This document shows, in pieces, positions 18,146 to 26,470 of a stretch of DNA of 64,000 bases. The stretch covers positions 5,456,001 through 5,520,000 of the forward strand of contig NZ_CP121464.1 in NCBI RefSeq assembly GCF_029690045.1, given 5' to 3'. A model generated the notes under the pieces. It was not told the origin of the DNA and ran no database searches. It was given only the letters and a program-made list of their open reading frames with translations. The position numbers were made by a program, and so were the translations under genes. This DNA comes from Janthinobacterium rivuli. GTDB lineage: Bacteria > Pseudomonadota > Gammaproteobacteria > Burkholderiales > Burkholderiaceae_D. Each line of letters starts with the position of its first letter. The first letter of the stretch is position 1.

Positions 18146-18438
18146 AAAATACCTCTTCGTACGTCACCCCTACGTCCCAGGGAAAATTATCTTGTCATAC
18201 CGATGAAATCGGCATCAATAAAATTGCAATCAAACACTTCAAATTATCTTTCAAATAATAGCGCATCCTACAACGCCAATATCATTTATTTCCAGAAAAC
18301 AAATTGAAGACTGCGGGCTTAGGAGCTCGGGCCAGCTAAACACATGCCGCCGCAATTCAACAGGTTTGAGACTGATCAATCTCTGCACCGCCGCCGCGGC
18401 CTAAGCTGGAAGCACCGGTCAAGGACAAGGAGAACGCC
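18146..18438. promoter_or_regulatory. AT-rich divergent intergenic region with palindrome
   Basis: 293 nt separate the zinc-ribbon cluster (minus) from the CARDB-like pair (plus); the first ~150 nt are AT-rich. GAGACTGATCAATCTC (18368-18383) is a near-perfect palindrome, a candidate operator. CCGAT-GAA-ATCGG (18200-18212) is a small hairpin. AAGGAGAACGCC precedes the ATG at 18439. No gene is seen. Confidence 0.35.
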
Positions 18439-19335
18439 ATGTCAGCCCACCTGATCATCGAAGACGGCCAGCCCTGGTGGGACAGCGCCGATATCTGGGT
18501 CGTGCCGGGCAATGATCCCAATGGTCCACCCGGCGCGCCCATCGCCGGCACCAGCAACTACCTGTGGGGCCGCGTGCACAACACGGGCGACAGCGCCTCG
18601 AACGGCGTGCGCGTGGATTTTTACTGGGCCGACCCTTCCGGCCAGATCGCCGTCGGCGCCGCCACGCAGGTCGGCTCCGCGTTTGCCGACTTGCCGCCGG
18701 GCGCCACGCAGGAAGTGCTGTGCCTGGTGCCCTGGGTTCCCGTCATCGTCAATGGCGGCCACGAATGCCTGCTGGCCGTGGCCCACGGCCCGGGCGACAT
18801 CAATCCGCTGCCCGATCCCCTGCCCAACGGTTTTCCCTTTCAGCCCAAACAGCACGAGCAGATCGCCCAGCGCAACGTCACCGTGGTGCTGGCAGCGCGG
18901 CGCGCGCAATTGCTGACCATCGCGGTGGCGGCCCTGCCCCGCACAACGAAAAAAGTGGAACTGCAGATTGAACAGGGCGGCGAGCTGCCCGAGCGCCTGC
19001 TGGCCACCCTGGGGCTGGAGCGATGGCAGCCAGCCAAAGAGGCGCGCCTGGTAGCGGGCCTGGCGCGCACGCCCCATTGCAATGGCGATGCGCCCGGCGA
19101 GCAAACGCTGGCGCTGGAAGTGCCGCGCGGCCAGGCGCAAGCCGTGTACCTGAGCCTGCGCGCCGAAGCCTTGCCGCCACGCCAGTATGCGCTGCTGCGC
19201 GTGCTGGAGAACCAGGATGGCAAGCTCATGGGCGGCGTCACGTATGTCGTCACCGACCTGGAGAAAGAGCAGACGCAAGAGCAGGCGCAAGAGCCCGCGC
19301 AAGAGCGGCACAGCCCCGAGGAGCAAGCATCATGA
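18439..19335 (+). CDS. CARDB-like beta-sandwich protein (unknown function)
   Basis: Unrecognised protein of 298 residues without a signal peptide. Residues ~5-140 look like an Ig/CARDB-type beta sandwich, with the phrase W-G-R-V-H-N-T-G-D-S-A-S-N-G-V-R-V and the DLPPGATQEV strand typical of such domains. A second beta-rich region runs to ~265. The last ~30 residues are a charged Gln/Glu repeat tail (EQTQEQAQEPAQER). The next gene overlaps as ATGA, so the two products are co-translated and probably interact. Role and location are unknown; a surface or secreted complex is conceivable, but no export signal is visible. Confidence 0.7.
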   Translation: MSAHLIIEDGQPWWDSADIWVVPGNDPNGPPGAPIAGTSNYLWGRVHNTGDSASNGVRVDFYWADPSGQIAVGAATQVGSAFADLPPGATQEVLCLVPWVPVIVNGGHECLLAVAHGPGDINPLPDPLPNGFPFQPKQHEQIAQRNVTVVLAARRAQLLTIAVAALPRTTKKVELQIEQGGELPERLLATLGLERWQPAKEARLVAGLARTPHCNGDAPGEQTLALEVPRGQAQAVYLSLRAEALPPRQYALLRVLENQDGKLMGGVTYVVTDLEKEQTQEQAQEPAQERHSPEEQAS

Positions 19336-20834
19336 GCGATACCCCCCTGCAGGTGCTGACGCGGCCGTTCGCAATCGAGCCCGTCACCAATATCATGCTG
19401 CCCGATGGCATCTTCGACAATGCCATCTATGGCTTGCGCATCGCCGCCCACGTCACCAACACGTCGGGCAGCGCCCTGACGAATGTCACCGTGTACCTGG
19501 AAAGCGTGGGCGACCCCGGCATCGTGCCCGTGGCGCGCACCTTTTTCTTTGCCAGTATTCCCGCCGGCGCGGCCATGCTGGTGATGTGGGATGCCGACTT
19601 CCAGCATGCGGCGCCCGGCAAGCGTCTCGTCAGCTTTGTCGCCAAGGCGGACGGCTACACGCCGCACCGCTCGATCCAGCAGATTTTTGTGTCGCAAACG
19701 CGCTTCGACAGCGCCACCAATACCTACACGTGCACGGTCGAGGAAGGCACCCTGGAACTATCCAAGCCGCAAGGCCACCTGCCGGGCAAGCGCTGGGGCA
19801 GCACGGGTAATGATGGAAAAGAGTGCCGCTGTCCGCCCGGCCTGGGACCCATCGTGCCGACCGGCATGACCCTCGTCTGGACGCCGAATCCCGCCTACGC
19901 AGGCACGCATGGCGAGCTGCCGTTTTCCGACCCGTGGTGGAAGGTTCTCGCCATCATCATCGCCATCATCGCCGCGCTGGTGGCCATCATTGCTGCCGCG
20001 CTCGGTTCAGGCAAGGCCAGCTTCAGCGTGGGCGGCAGTTTCGAGGAAACCGATCCCAGCGTCGATTGCTGCTCGCTCGAAGGGGCCGGCTCGGGCCAGC
20101 CCGAATTCACGGTGGCCGGTGTGGCCTCGGCCATCGCCTCGGGCGCCATCGCCGTCGCCTGCTCCGACATCGCGGACCCGTTCTGGCGTGGCCAGGAAGC
20201 AACACCACCGGCCGCCGGCGAACTGACCCTGGCCGAGCGCGTGGTGGCGAAATGGGTGCTGCCCGAAGCGCCGAACGCGGGCCTGCCCTACACGGCCGAC
20301 ATCAGCTGGGAATATCAACGCTTCACCACGGGCGCCACCTACCAGCATGCCGTCACCGAAACGCAAGTCAACATCCACGTGGCAGGGCCCGTGGAAACGG
20401 ATACGCCCGCCGTCGTGCAGGCCTACGAACCGCTGTGGATACGCGCCAGCTTCCAGCGCGACAATGGCAATGTCTTCCGCGGCACGGAGCTGTACGCCTT
20501 CGTGCTGTTCCAGGCGCCGCAAGGACTGTATTTCGTGGAATCGCTGACCGACGACGGCCTGGGCTTCGACCCGGGCGCCAACGATGGCGTCTACGCAGGC
20601 AGCCTGGACTTGAAACGCGCTTACCGCACCCTGCTGCAATATGATCAAAAGGTCTACGGCACCTGGAGAGTCTTCGTCTTCGCCCAGGACGTCAACCTGA
20701 CCAAGCCCGGCACGCCGCCGGAAATCGCCGCCCAGCACATCGGCGGCATGTTCGTCGCCAGCGCCATCGAAATCACCTTCGACGATACATTACCCTGCCC
20801 GCTCAAGGCGCAGGCAAATATCGTCGTGGTGTAG
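19332..20834 (+). CDS. CARDB-like protein with central membrane segment (unknown function)
   Basis: Unrecognised protein of 500 residues starting at MSDTPLQVL, overlapping its partner by 4 nt. The N-terminal ~130 residues again read as a CARDB-type sandwich (LRIAAHVTNTSGSALTNVTVYLESVGDPG). A Cys-rich turn (KECRCPPGLGP) precedes a long hydrophobic helix (WWKVLAIIIAIIAALVAIIAAALG, about 203-227). A beta-rich C-terminal half follows, with a DDGLGFDPGANDGVYAGSLDL segment of the kind seen in choice-of-anchor-X domains. There is no signal peptide. The order of domains around one membrane span suggests an anchored protein with folded parts on both sides. Confidence 0.7.
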   Translation: MSDTPLQVLTRPFAIEPVTNIMLPDGIFDNAIYGLRIAAHVTNTSGSALTNVTVYLESVGDPGIVPVARTFFFASIPAGAAMLVMWDADFQHAAPGKRLVSFVAKADGYTPHRSIQQIFVSQTRFDSATNTYTCTVEEGTLELSKPQGHLPGKRWGSTGNDGKECRCPPGLGPIVPTGMTLVWTPNPAYAGTHGELPFSDPWWKVLAIIIAIIAALVAIIAAALGSGKASFSVGGSFEETDPSVDCCSLEGAGSGQPEFTVAGVASAIASGAIAVACSDIADPFWRGQEATPPAAGELTLAERVVAKWVLPEAPNAGLPYTADISWEYQRFTTGATYQHAVTETQVNIHVAGPVETDTPAVVQAYEPLWIRASFQRDNGNVFRGTELYAFVLFQAPQGLYFVESLTDDGLGFDPGANDGVYAGSLDLKRAYRTLLQYDQKVYGTWRVFVFAQDVNLTKPGTPPEIAAQHIGGMFVASAIEITFDDTLPCPLKAQANIVVV

Positions 20835-20856
20835 TAAGAAGCGAGGTCAGGCGTAG

Positions 20857-20892
20857 GTCGGATTAGCGGGGCAAATCCCCGCGTAATCCGAC
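20857..20892. repeat. GTCGGATTA hairpin (REP-like, second type)
   Basis: GTCGGATTA-GCGGGG-CAAAT-CCCCGC-G-TAATCCGAC forms a hairpin between convergent genes (stops at 20834 and 20919). A core of this kind (GTAGGTCGGATTA...TAATCCGAC) is a familiar dispersed intergenic element in many proteobacteria. It probably also serves as a bidirectional terminator here. I saw only this copy in the window. Confidence 0.7.
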
Positions 20893-20918
20893 AACATTGT
20901 TGGCTCCCGTATGCACAC

Positions 20919-21365
20919 CTACACCTTGACGCTTTCAGCCTTGGCAATAAGCGTGCGCGGAATGATATCCGTCGCCGGGCAAGTATCCATCGCCTCCGAA
21001 TACGCAAGCCAGCGCTGCAGGCTTTCCATCCGACGGATGGTGATGCCCTTGCCATTGATATAGCCGATCTGCTCGAAATTGGCGGGACTGGTGGTCAGTT
21101 TCGATACGGTGGGCGCATTGTCGACCAGGCGGTCGTAGGCCTTGCGCGCCTTGTGTTCCCACTTGGCCAGCACGGGGTCGTCAAAGCGGTTGCTTTCAAA
21201 ATACACGGTGATGGTGCGGTCGTGGTTGGCAAAGCCGACGATGGCCGCACCCTTGCGTATGGTCAACAGGACATCTTCCTTGACGCCCGTGACGGGAACG
21301 AAGACGGCGGCGCGCCCATCCGTATCCGGCCGCTCCATGGGAATATCTTGTCCGATTATGCTCAT
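20919..21365 (-). CDS. Hypothetical protein
   Basis: Unrecognised soluble protein of 148 residues, started at the ATG at 21365; a GTG directly before it would add one residue. It has no signal peptide, membrane helix or cysteine cluster. The pattern is alternating beta strands (AAVFVPV, DVLLTI, AAIVGFA, RTITVYF) then helices (DDPVLAKWEHKARKAYDRLVDNA). The end is a helix with GKGITIRRMESLQRWLAYSEAMD. It stands alone between a REP-like hairpin and the promoter of the next gene. Confidence 0.55.
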   Translation of the reverse strand: MSIIGQDIPMERPDTDGRAAVFVPVTGVKEDVLLTIRKGAAIVGFANHDRTITVYFESNRFDDPVLAKWEHKARKAYDRLVDNAPTVSKLTTSPANFEQIGYINGKGITIRRMESLQRWLAYSEAMDTCPATDIIPRTLIAKAESVKV

Positions 21366-21583
21366 CACATCACACTCTTAATCATTGCCTGCTGGCTTGT
21401 TGTCCTTGCATCACTGAAAGCGGACTCCCTGCGCATGCGTGCGTTTGCCGCTGCGCCGGGCCGCTGCCAGGCTGTGTTTATCAAATAATACATTGCCGTA
21501 AAGCACTACACAAGATAATCAGCGGCATGGCGGCCGCCCGTCCTGCGCCGGATGGGGAATGGTGGCGTCCGGGGCAATCGCCT

Positions 21584-21589
21584 TATAAT
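21584..21589 (+). promoter_or_regulatory. -10 element of the M29-like gene
   Basis: Consensus TATAAT 35 nt before the ATG at 21624. An upstream in-frame ATG (21588) overlaps this box, so it cannot be the start if the promoter is used. Confidence 0.4.
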
Positions 21590-21623
21590 GCTGCGATTAC
21601 TTCACGTCCCCCACCTTCGCACC

Positions 21624-22694
21624 ATGACGCTTCCCGAGAATGACACCAGCCGGCTCGACGCCATCAGCGCCGCCGCCACCGAAGTGGCCGCGCAAAACGT
21701 GGCCGACTTGCTGGCCATGGCCATCTGCCACCGCCCGGACGAACCGGCCCTGATCGTCTGCGACAAGCGCAGCTGGCTCAACGTCGTGCTGACGGAAGCG
21801 TATCGCCAGGCCTTGCCGGACGCCACCTTCATCGATTTCGACGAGGTCACGCCCGAGGCCGTGCTGGCCGCGTTTGCCGACCTGCCGGCCGGCAGCCTCG
21901 TCGTGCTGATCCAGTCGACCAGCTTCCGCCTGGAAGCGTTCCGCATCCGCATCGAACTGTTCAAGCGGGGCCTGAAAGTCATCGAGCACGTGCACCTGTC
22001 GCGCATGCCCGGCGTGCAGGGGTTGCACTACATCGCCTCGCTGGCCTACGACCCCGCCTACTATCGCGGCGTCGGCCATGCGCTGAAGGCGCGCATCGAC
22101 GTCGCCCGCCACGGCATGGTCGACAGCGGCGGCGAGCAGCTGGTCTTTGCTTCGCCGTTCGAATCGGCCAAGCTCAATATCGGCGACTACAGCGGCATGA
22201 ACAATATCGGCGGCCAGTTCCCCCTGGGCGAAGTGTTTACGGAAGCGCAGGACCTGGAAGCGGTGAACGGGCGCGTGCGCATTTTCGTTTTTGGCGACAC
22301 GCACTTCATGGTCAACCGCCCCGACACGCCGATCACCCTGATCATCGACAAGGGCAGAGTCACGGGCACGGAAAACGCCACGCCGGAATTTACCGCCATG
22401 CTGGAGATCATCCGCGCGCACGAAGGCGAAGTGTGGGTGCGCGAGCTGGGCTTCGGCATGAACCGCGCCTTTTCGCGCGAACAGCTGGTCAACGACATCG
22501 GCACGTATGAGCGCATGTGCGGCATCCATCTGTCGCTGGGCGCCAAGCACGGCGTCTACACGAAACCGCAATTCAAGCGCAAGGATGCGCGCTACCACGT
22601 CGACATCTTCGCCGTCACCGAGGCCGTCTACCTGGACGACGAGCGCGTGTACGCAGATGGCGCGTGGACGGTGGAGCCGGTCGCTTTCAATTGA
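21624..22694 (+). CDS. M29-family metallo-aminopeptidase-like protein
   Basis: Cytosolic protein of 356 residues with the metal-site pattern of aminopeptidase T (peptidase M29), a family that also includes the NicX dioxygenase. Visible candidates are Glu203 (QFPLGEVFTE), Glu274 (WVRELGFG), His302 (GIHLSLGAKHGVY), and His325 and Asp327 (RYHVDIF). The fold is therefore probably a binuclear or mononuclear metal hydrolase/dioxygenase. The start MTLPENDTSR is chosen because a TATAAT box lies at 21584-21589. It is monocistronic and ends 3 nt from the convergent LysR gene. Whether it cleaves peptides is not known. Confidence 0.65.
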   Translation: MTLPENDTSRLDAISAAATEVAAQNVADLLAMAICHRPDEPALIVCDKRSWLNVVLTEAYRQALPDATFIDFDEVTPEAVLAAFADLPAGSLVVLIQSTSFRLEAFRIRIELFKRGLKVIEHVHLSRMPGVQGLHYIASLAYDPAYYRGVGHALKARIDVARHGMVDSGGEQLVFASPFESAKLNIGDYSGMNNIGGQFPLGEVFTEAQDLEAVNGRVRIFVFGDTHFMVNRPDTPITLIIDKGRVTGTENATPEFTAMLEIIRAHEGEVWVRELGFGMNRAFSREQLVNDIGTYERMCGIHLSLGAKHGVYTKPQFKRKDARYHVDIFAVTEAVYLDDERVYADGAWTVEPVAFN

Positions 22695-22697
22695 ACC

Positions 22698-23657
22698 TCA
22701 GCTGAAAAAACCTGCCGCTTCCAGCTCGCGGTCCCATGGCGGCACGGGCTGGTATTCGGCCACGAGGAAATCGATCAGCGCGCGCACCTTGGGCGATGGC
22801 TGGCGGCTGGCCGGATACAGGGCGCTCAAGTGATTCAAGGGCAGTTCCCAGTCCGTCAGCACGGGCACCAGGCTGCCATCGAGCAGGTTGCGCCAGGCGA
22901 GGAAGGTGGTGCTGTAGACGATGCCTAGCCCCCGCTGCGCCGCCTGGTGCAGCACCAGGCCGTTATTCGCCGTAAACCCCGCCTGCACGCGCACGCTCAC
23001 TTCCTCGCGCGACTCACCTTCTCCACGCTGGAAATGCCAGTTCGTGCCATCGGTCAGGTGACTGAAATGCAGGCACTGGTGCTGCAACAGCTCTTGCGGC
23101 GTGCGCGGCACGCCCCATTGCGCCAGGTAGGCGGGGCTGGCGCACAGCACGGCGCGGCACGGCGCCAAAGGCCGCATGGCCAGCGCGCTGCTGTCCGGGA
23201 TGCCGCCCACGCGGATGGTCAAATCAAAACCGTGGCGTATCGGGTCGAGCAGGGCGTCGTCGACAAACAACTCGGCTTGCACCTGCGGGTGCAGCAGGCT
23301 GAAACGGGCAACGGCGTCGGCCAGCCACGCGCTGCCGAAACTCGACGGCGCCTGGATGCGCAGCGGCCCGGCCAGCTCCGCCCCCGCTCCCGCCTGCGCC
23401 ACGTGCGCCACCATGCGCGCCGCTTCCTGCGCCTGGCTGACGGTGGCCATGCACGGCGCCAGGTAGGCGCGGCCCGCGTCCGTCAAGCTTACTTCGCGCG
23501 TGGAGCGGTGCAGCAGGCGTGCATGCAGGCGTTCTTCCAGCTGCATGATGGTCTTGCTGACCATGGCGCGCGTCAGGCCCAGGCGCTGGCCGGCCACCGT
23601 AAAGCTGCGCTGGCGCGCCACTTCGACAAAGATTTCCATCGCTTTTAGTTGATCCAT
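22698..23657 (-). CDS. LysR-family transcriptional regulator
   Basis: LysR-type regulator of 319 residues. The N-terminal winged HTH (MDQLKAMEIFVEVARQRSFTVAGQRLGLTRAMVSKTIMQLEERL) precedes an effector-binding domain. It is divergent from the PhyH/isomerase pair, and a LysR-style inverted repeat with an 11-nt spacer sits 5 nt upstream of its ATG (23663-23689). Autoregulation and control of the divergent operon are the simplest reading. The effector is unknown. Confidence 0.9.
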   Translation of the reverse strand: MDQLKAMEIFVEVARQRSFTVAGQRLGLTRAMVSKTIMQLEERLHARLLHRSTREVSLTDAGRAYLAPCMATVSQAQEAARMVAHVAQAGAGAELAGPLRIQAPSSFGSAWLADAVARFSLLHPQVQAELFVDDALLDPIRHGFDLTIRVGGIPDSSALAMRPLAPCRAVLCASPAYLAQWGVPRTPQELLQHQCLHFSHLTDGTNWHFQRGEGESREEVSVRVQAGFTANNGLVLHQAAQRGLGIVYSTTFLAWRNLLDGSLVPVLTDWELPLNHLSALYPASRQPSPKVRALIDFLVAEYQPVPPWDRELEAAGFFS

Positions 23658-23662
23658 GTCAA

Positions 23663-23689
23663 AGATTGTCTTCTCTTTGGCGACAATCT
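23663..23689. promoter_or_regulatory. Probable LysR operator
   Basis: AGATTGTC-N11-GACAATCT, with perfect 8-bp arms and the T-N11-A geometry of LysR boxes. It lies between the LysR start (23657) and the PhyH start (23768). Confidence 0.6.
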
Positions 23690-23767
23690 GTCAACCGCTG
23701 GGCGATTGTTTGCCGCCCTCGCCCATCCTACAATGGCGCTTTCCATAGACCTTCCGGAGCCGCCGCC

Positions 23768-24607
23768 ATGCTAACGATCGAACAACAAGAACAGTATCAA
23801 CGTGACGGCTACATCATCCTGCCCGATTTCAAGGGTGCGGACGACATCGCCGCCCTGCGCGCGCGCGCCGAGCAGATTGTCAACGAATTCGATCCCAGCG
23901 TCAGCCAGTCGATCTTCACCACGCGCGACCAGGCAAAAAACACCAACGATTATTTTCTCGCTTCCGACAACACCATCCGCTGCTTCTTCGAAGAAGAAGC
24001 GTTCGGTCCGGACGGCCAGTTGAAGCAGGCGAAATCCCTGTCGATCAACAAGATCGGCCACGCCATGCATGACCTGGATCCCGTCTTCCGCAGCTTTTCG
24101 GCAGATCCGAAACTGGCAGCAGTGGCGCGTGACCTGGGTCTGGCGGATGCGCAGGTGTGGCAATCGATGTACATCTTCAAGCAGCCCGGCATCGGCGGCG
24201 AAGTGCGCTGGCACCAGGACGCCACGTATTTCGAGACCACGCCCATCAGCGTGACCACCTTCTGGTTCGCGCTGGAAGACGCGACCCTGGACAACGGCTG
24301 CCTGTGGGCCGAACCGGGCGGCCACCGCGGCCCCCTGCGCGAACGCTTCATCCGCAACGGCGACGCCGTGCGCGTGGAAAAACTCGACGCCACGCCATGG
24401 CCCGACGACAGCACGGCCGTGCCCTTGGAAGTCAAGGCGGGCGCCCTCGTCTGCTTCCACGGCTTGCTGCCCCACTACAGCGCGCCAAACCGCTCGCCCG
24501 TCTCGCGCCACGCCTACACCTTGCACGCCACCGACGGCCAGACCGAATATGCTGCCCACAACTGGATACAGCGCGACGACTCCTTCCCCGTGCGGGGCTT
24601 CGTCTGA
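23768..24607 (+). CDS. Phytanoyl-CoA dioxygenase family protein (PhyH)
   Basis: Fe(II)/2-oxoglutarate-dependent oxygenase of 279 residues, close in length and motifs to PHYHD1-type enzymes. The iron triad is His149-x-Asp151 (RWHQDATYF) and His236 (LLPHYSAPNRS); Arg in VSRHAYT is the likely 2-oxoglutarate ligand. The opening IEQQEQYQRDGYIILPDF is typical. GGAG precedes the ATG. The stop overlaps the isomerase start (TGATG), so the two form one operon, probably controlled by the divergent LysR. The substrate is unknown; the sugar-isomerase partner suggests a small hydroxylated metabolite. Confidence 0.88.
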   Translation: MLTIEQQEQYQRDGYIILPDFKGADDIAALRARAEQIVNEFDPSVSQSIFTTRDQAKNTNDYFLASDNTIRCFFEEEAFGPDGQLKQAKSLSINKIGHAMHDLDPVFRSFSADPKLAAVARDLGLADAQVWQSMYIFKQPGIGGEVRWHQDATYFETTPISVTTFWFALEDATLDNGCLWAEPGGHRGPLRERFIRNGDAVRVEKLDATPWPDDSTAVPLEVKAGALVCFHGLLPHYSAPNRSPVSRHAYTLHATDGQTEYAAHNWIQRDDSFPVRGFV

Positions 24608-25428
24608 TGCGCATCGAGGTTTTCGCCGCCCACTGGGGCAATAACGCGCTGCCGCCCGACGTCTTCATCGACAAAGTGCTGGCGGCCGGTTTCGACGGCA
24701 TCGAGATGTCGCTGCCGCTGGACGCCGCCCTGCGCGAGGAATGGACGGACCGCATCGCCAAGGCGGGACTGCAGCTGATCGCCGCGCAGTGGGAAACCGT
24801 CTTCCACAGCGACTTCGAGCTGCACCGCGCCGCCCTGGCAGAACTGCTGGACAACGCCTGCCTGGCGCGCCCCGTGCTGGTCAACACGCACACGGGCAAG
24901 GATTACTACAGCCAGGCGCAAAACGCGGAATTGATCGACCTGGCCGCCGCCATCTCGGCAAAACACGGCGTGCCCATCGTGCATGAAATCCACCGCAGCC
25001 GTTTTTCCGGCCACCCGATGCTGCTGCTGCCCTATCTGGCGCAGTATCCCGAGCTGCCCTTGACGGCCGACCTGTCGCACTGGTGCTGCGCCTGCGAGTC
25101 CTTGCTGGAAGACCAGCCGCAGACCCTGGCGCAAGTGCTGCCGCTGGTGCGTCACGTGCATGCGCGCGTGGGCCATGCGCAAGGTCCGCAGCTAGCCGAC
25201 TTCCGCGCGCCGGAAGCGAAACAGGCGCTCGATGTCCACCTGGCCTGGTGGGACGCCATCGTCGCCCTGCGTCACGCAGCCGGCGCCGAGCGCATGACGT
25301 TCACGCCGGAATTCGGTCCCGCGCCCTACACGCAAACCTTGCCATACACGCAGCAGCCCGTGAGCGACGCGTGGGAACAGAACGTGGCCATGCTGCAGCT
25401 TTTACGCCAGCGCTATCCGGCGGAGTAA
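24607..25428 (+). CDS. Sugar phosphate isomerase/epimerase-like TIM barrel
   Basis: Cytosolic protein of 273 residues in the AP-endonuclease-2-like TIM-barrel superfamily. Metal-ligand-like residues appear on consecutive strands: DGIEMSLP, LVNTHTGKDYYSQ, VPIVHEIHRSRFS, LTADLSHWCCACES, RHVHARVGHAQGPQ and FTPEFGP. The start shares one base with the PhyH stop. A convergent LysR gene ends 5 nt downstream. The exact reaction (isomerase, epimerase or hydrolase) cannot be told from sequence. Confidence 0.82.
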   Translation: MRIEVFAAHWGNNALPPDVFIDKVLAAGFDGIEMSLPLDAALREEWTDRIAKAGLQLIAAQWETVFHSDFELHRAALAELLDNACLARPVLVNTHTGKDYYSQAQNAELIDLAAAISAKHGVPIVHEIHRSRFSGHPMLLLPYLAQYPELPLTADLSHWCCACESLLEDQPQTLAQVLPLVRHVHARVGHAQGPQLADFRAPEAKQALDVHLAWWDAIVALRHAAGAERMTFTPEFGPAPYTQTLPYTQQPVSDAWEQNVAMLQLLRQRYPAE

Positions 25429-25433
25429 GGAAA

Positions 25434-26366
25434 CTACGCAAGCTGCGCAAAATTGGCCTGCACGAAATCGATGAAGGTGCGCAGCGGCGCAGGCAGATGG
25501 CGCCGGCCCGCATAGTATAAAAACGGGCCGGGAAAGGGCATCGCCCAGTCTTCCAGCACGGGCTGCAGCTGGCCCGCATCGATATACGGCTGCAGCCACT
25601 CTTCAAACAGATACACGAGGCCATGGCCGGCGATGGCCATGCTGACCGCAAAATCAGCCGCCGTCGGCGTGACGATCACGGGGCCGTCCGGCTCCACGCT
25701 CACTTTTTGCCCGTCCCGTTCGAACTCCCATGGTGGCACCGCACCGCTGAGGAATTTTCCCAGCAGGCAGGCGTGCTGCAGCAGGTCGCGCGGATGCGCG
25801 GGCACGCCGCGCTGCGCCAGGTAGGACGGCGCGCCCGCCACCGCGAAGCGCTGCGTGCGCGGGCCGATCGGGATGGCGATCATGTCCTGCTCCAGCCTTT
25901 CGCCATAACGGATGCCCGCGTCGCAACCGCTGGCGACGACATCGACAAAATTATTATCGACCACCAGCTCGACCCTGATCTGCGGATAGGCGCGCAGGAA
26001 CTGGTCGACCATGGGCTGCAAAAAGAAACGCGCCGCGTTGACCGGCACGTTCAGGCGCAAGGTGCCGCGCGGGCTGTCGCGCAAGTCGTTCAGCACGTCG
26101 AGCGCGCTGCTCACTTCCTCAAGCGCCGGGCGCAAGCGCGTCAGCAGCAGCGCACCGGCCGCCGTTGGCGTGACGCTGCGCGTCGTGCGTTCCAGCAGGC
26201 GGATGCCCAGTTGCTGCTCCAGCCGCCGCAGCGCCTCGCTCAAGGCGGACGCGGACTGTCCGCTGGCGCGCGCGGCCTGGCGAAAACCCCGGTGCCGGGC
26301 CACCAGGGCAAAGGCGGCCAGGTCGGCCATGGAAGGGCTGTCTGCATGCATGAGGAAAGCTTTCAT
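25434..26366 (-). CDS. LysR-family transcriptional regulator (CrgA/YafC branch)
   Basis: LysR regulator of 310 residues with HTH ADLAAFALVARHRGFRQAARASGQSASALSEALRRLEQQLGIRLLERTTRSVTPT and a PBP2-type effector domain. The start is uncertain: ATG 26366 is used, but ATGs at 26351 and 26330 are in frame and none has a strong SD. It is divergent from the pyridoxal reductase gene. An inverted repeat in the 104-nt spacer (GCTGGATTG 26391-26399, CAATCAGC 26419-26426) is a possible operator. It likely controls the divergent reductase. Confidence 0.88.
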   Translation of the reverse strand: MKAFLMHADSPSMADLAAFALVARHRGFRQAARASGQSASALSEALRRLEQQLGIRLLERTTRSVTPTAAGALLLTRLRPALEEVSSALDVLNDLRDSPRGTLRLNVPVNAARFFLQPMVDQFLRAYPQIRVELVVDNNFVDVVASGCDAGIRYGERLEQDMIAIPIGPRTQRFAVAGAPSYLAQRGVPAHPRDLLQHACLLGKFLSGAVPPWEFERDGQKVSVEPDGPVIVTPTAADFAVSMAIAGHGLVYLFEEWLQPYIDAGQLQPVLEDWAMPFPGPFLYYAGRRHLPAPLRTFIDFVQANFAQLA

Positions 26367-26470
26367 TGTGCGTAAATGAGTACAGCCTGTGCTGGATTGA
26401 CCCGATTATCATACAGCGCAATCAGCCTTACGATGGTGGCTCCTTACTCGACCACCACACAGGAGCTGCC

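Noticed and set aside
18439..20834. Phage tail or contractile injection origin for the CARDB-like pair
   Set aside because: No capsid, tail, baseplate or integrase genes are nearby, and no motif supports it.
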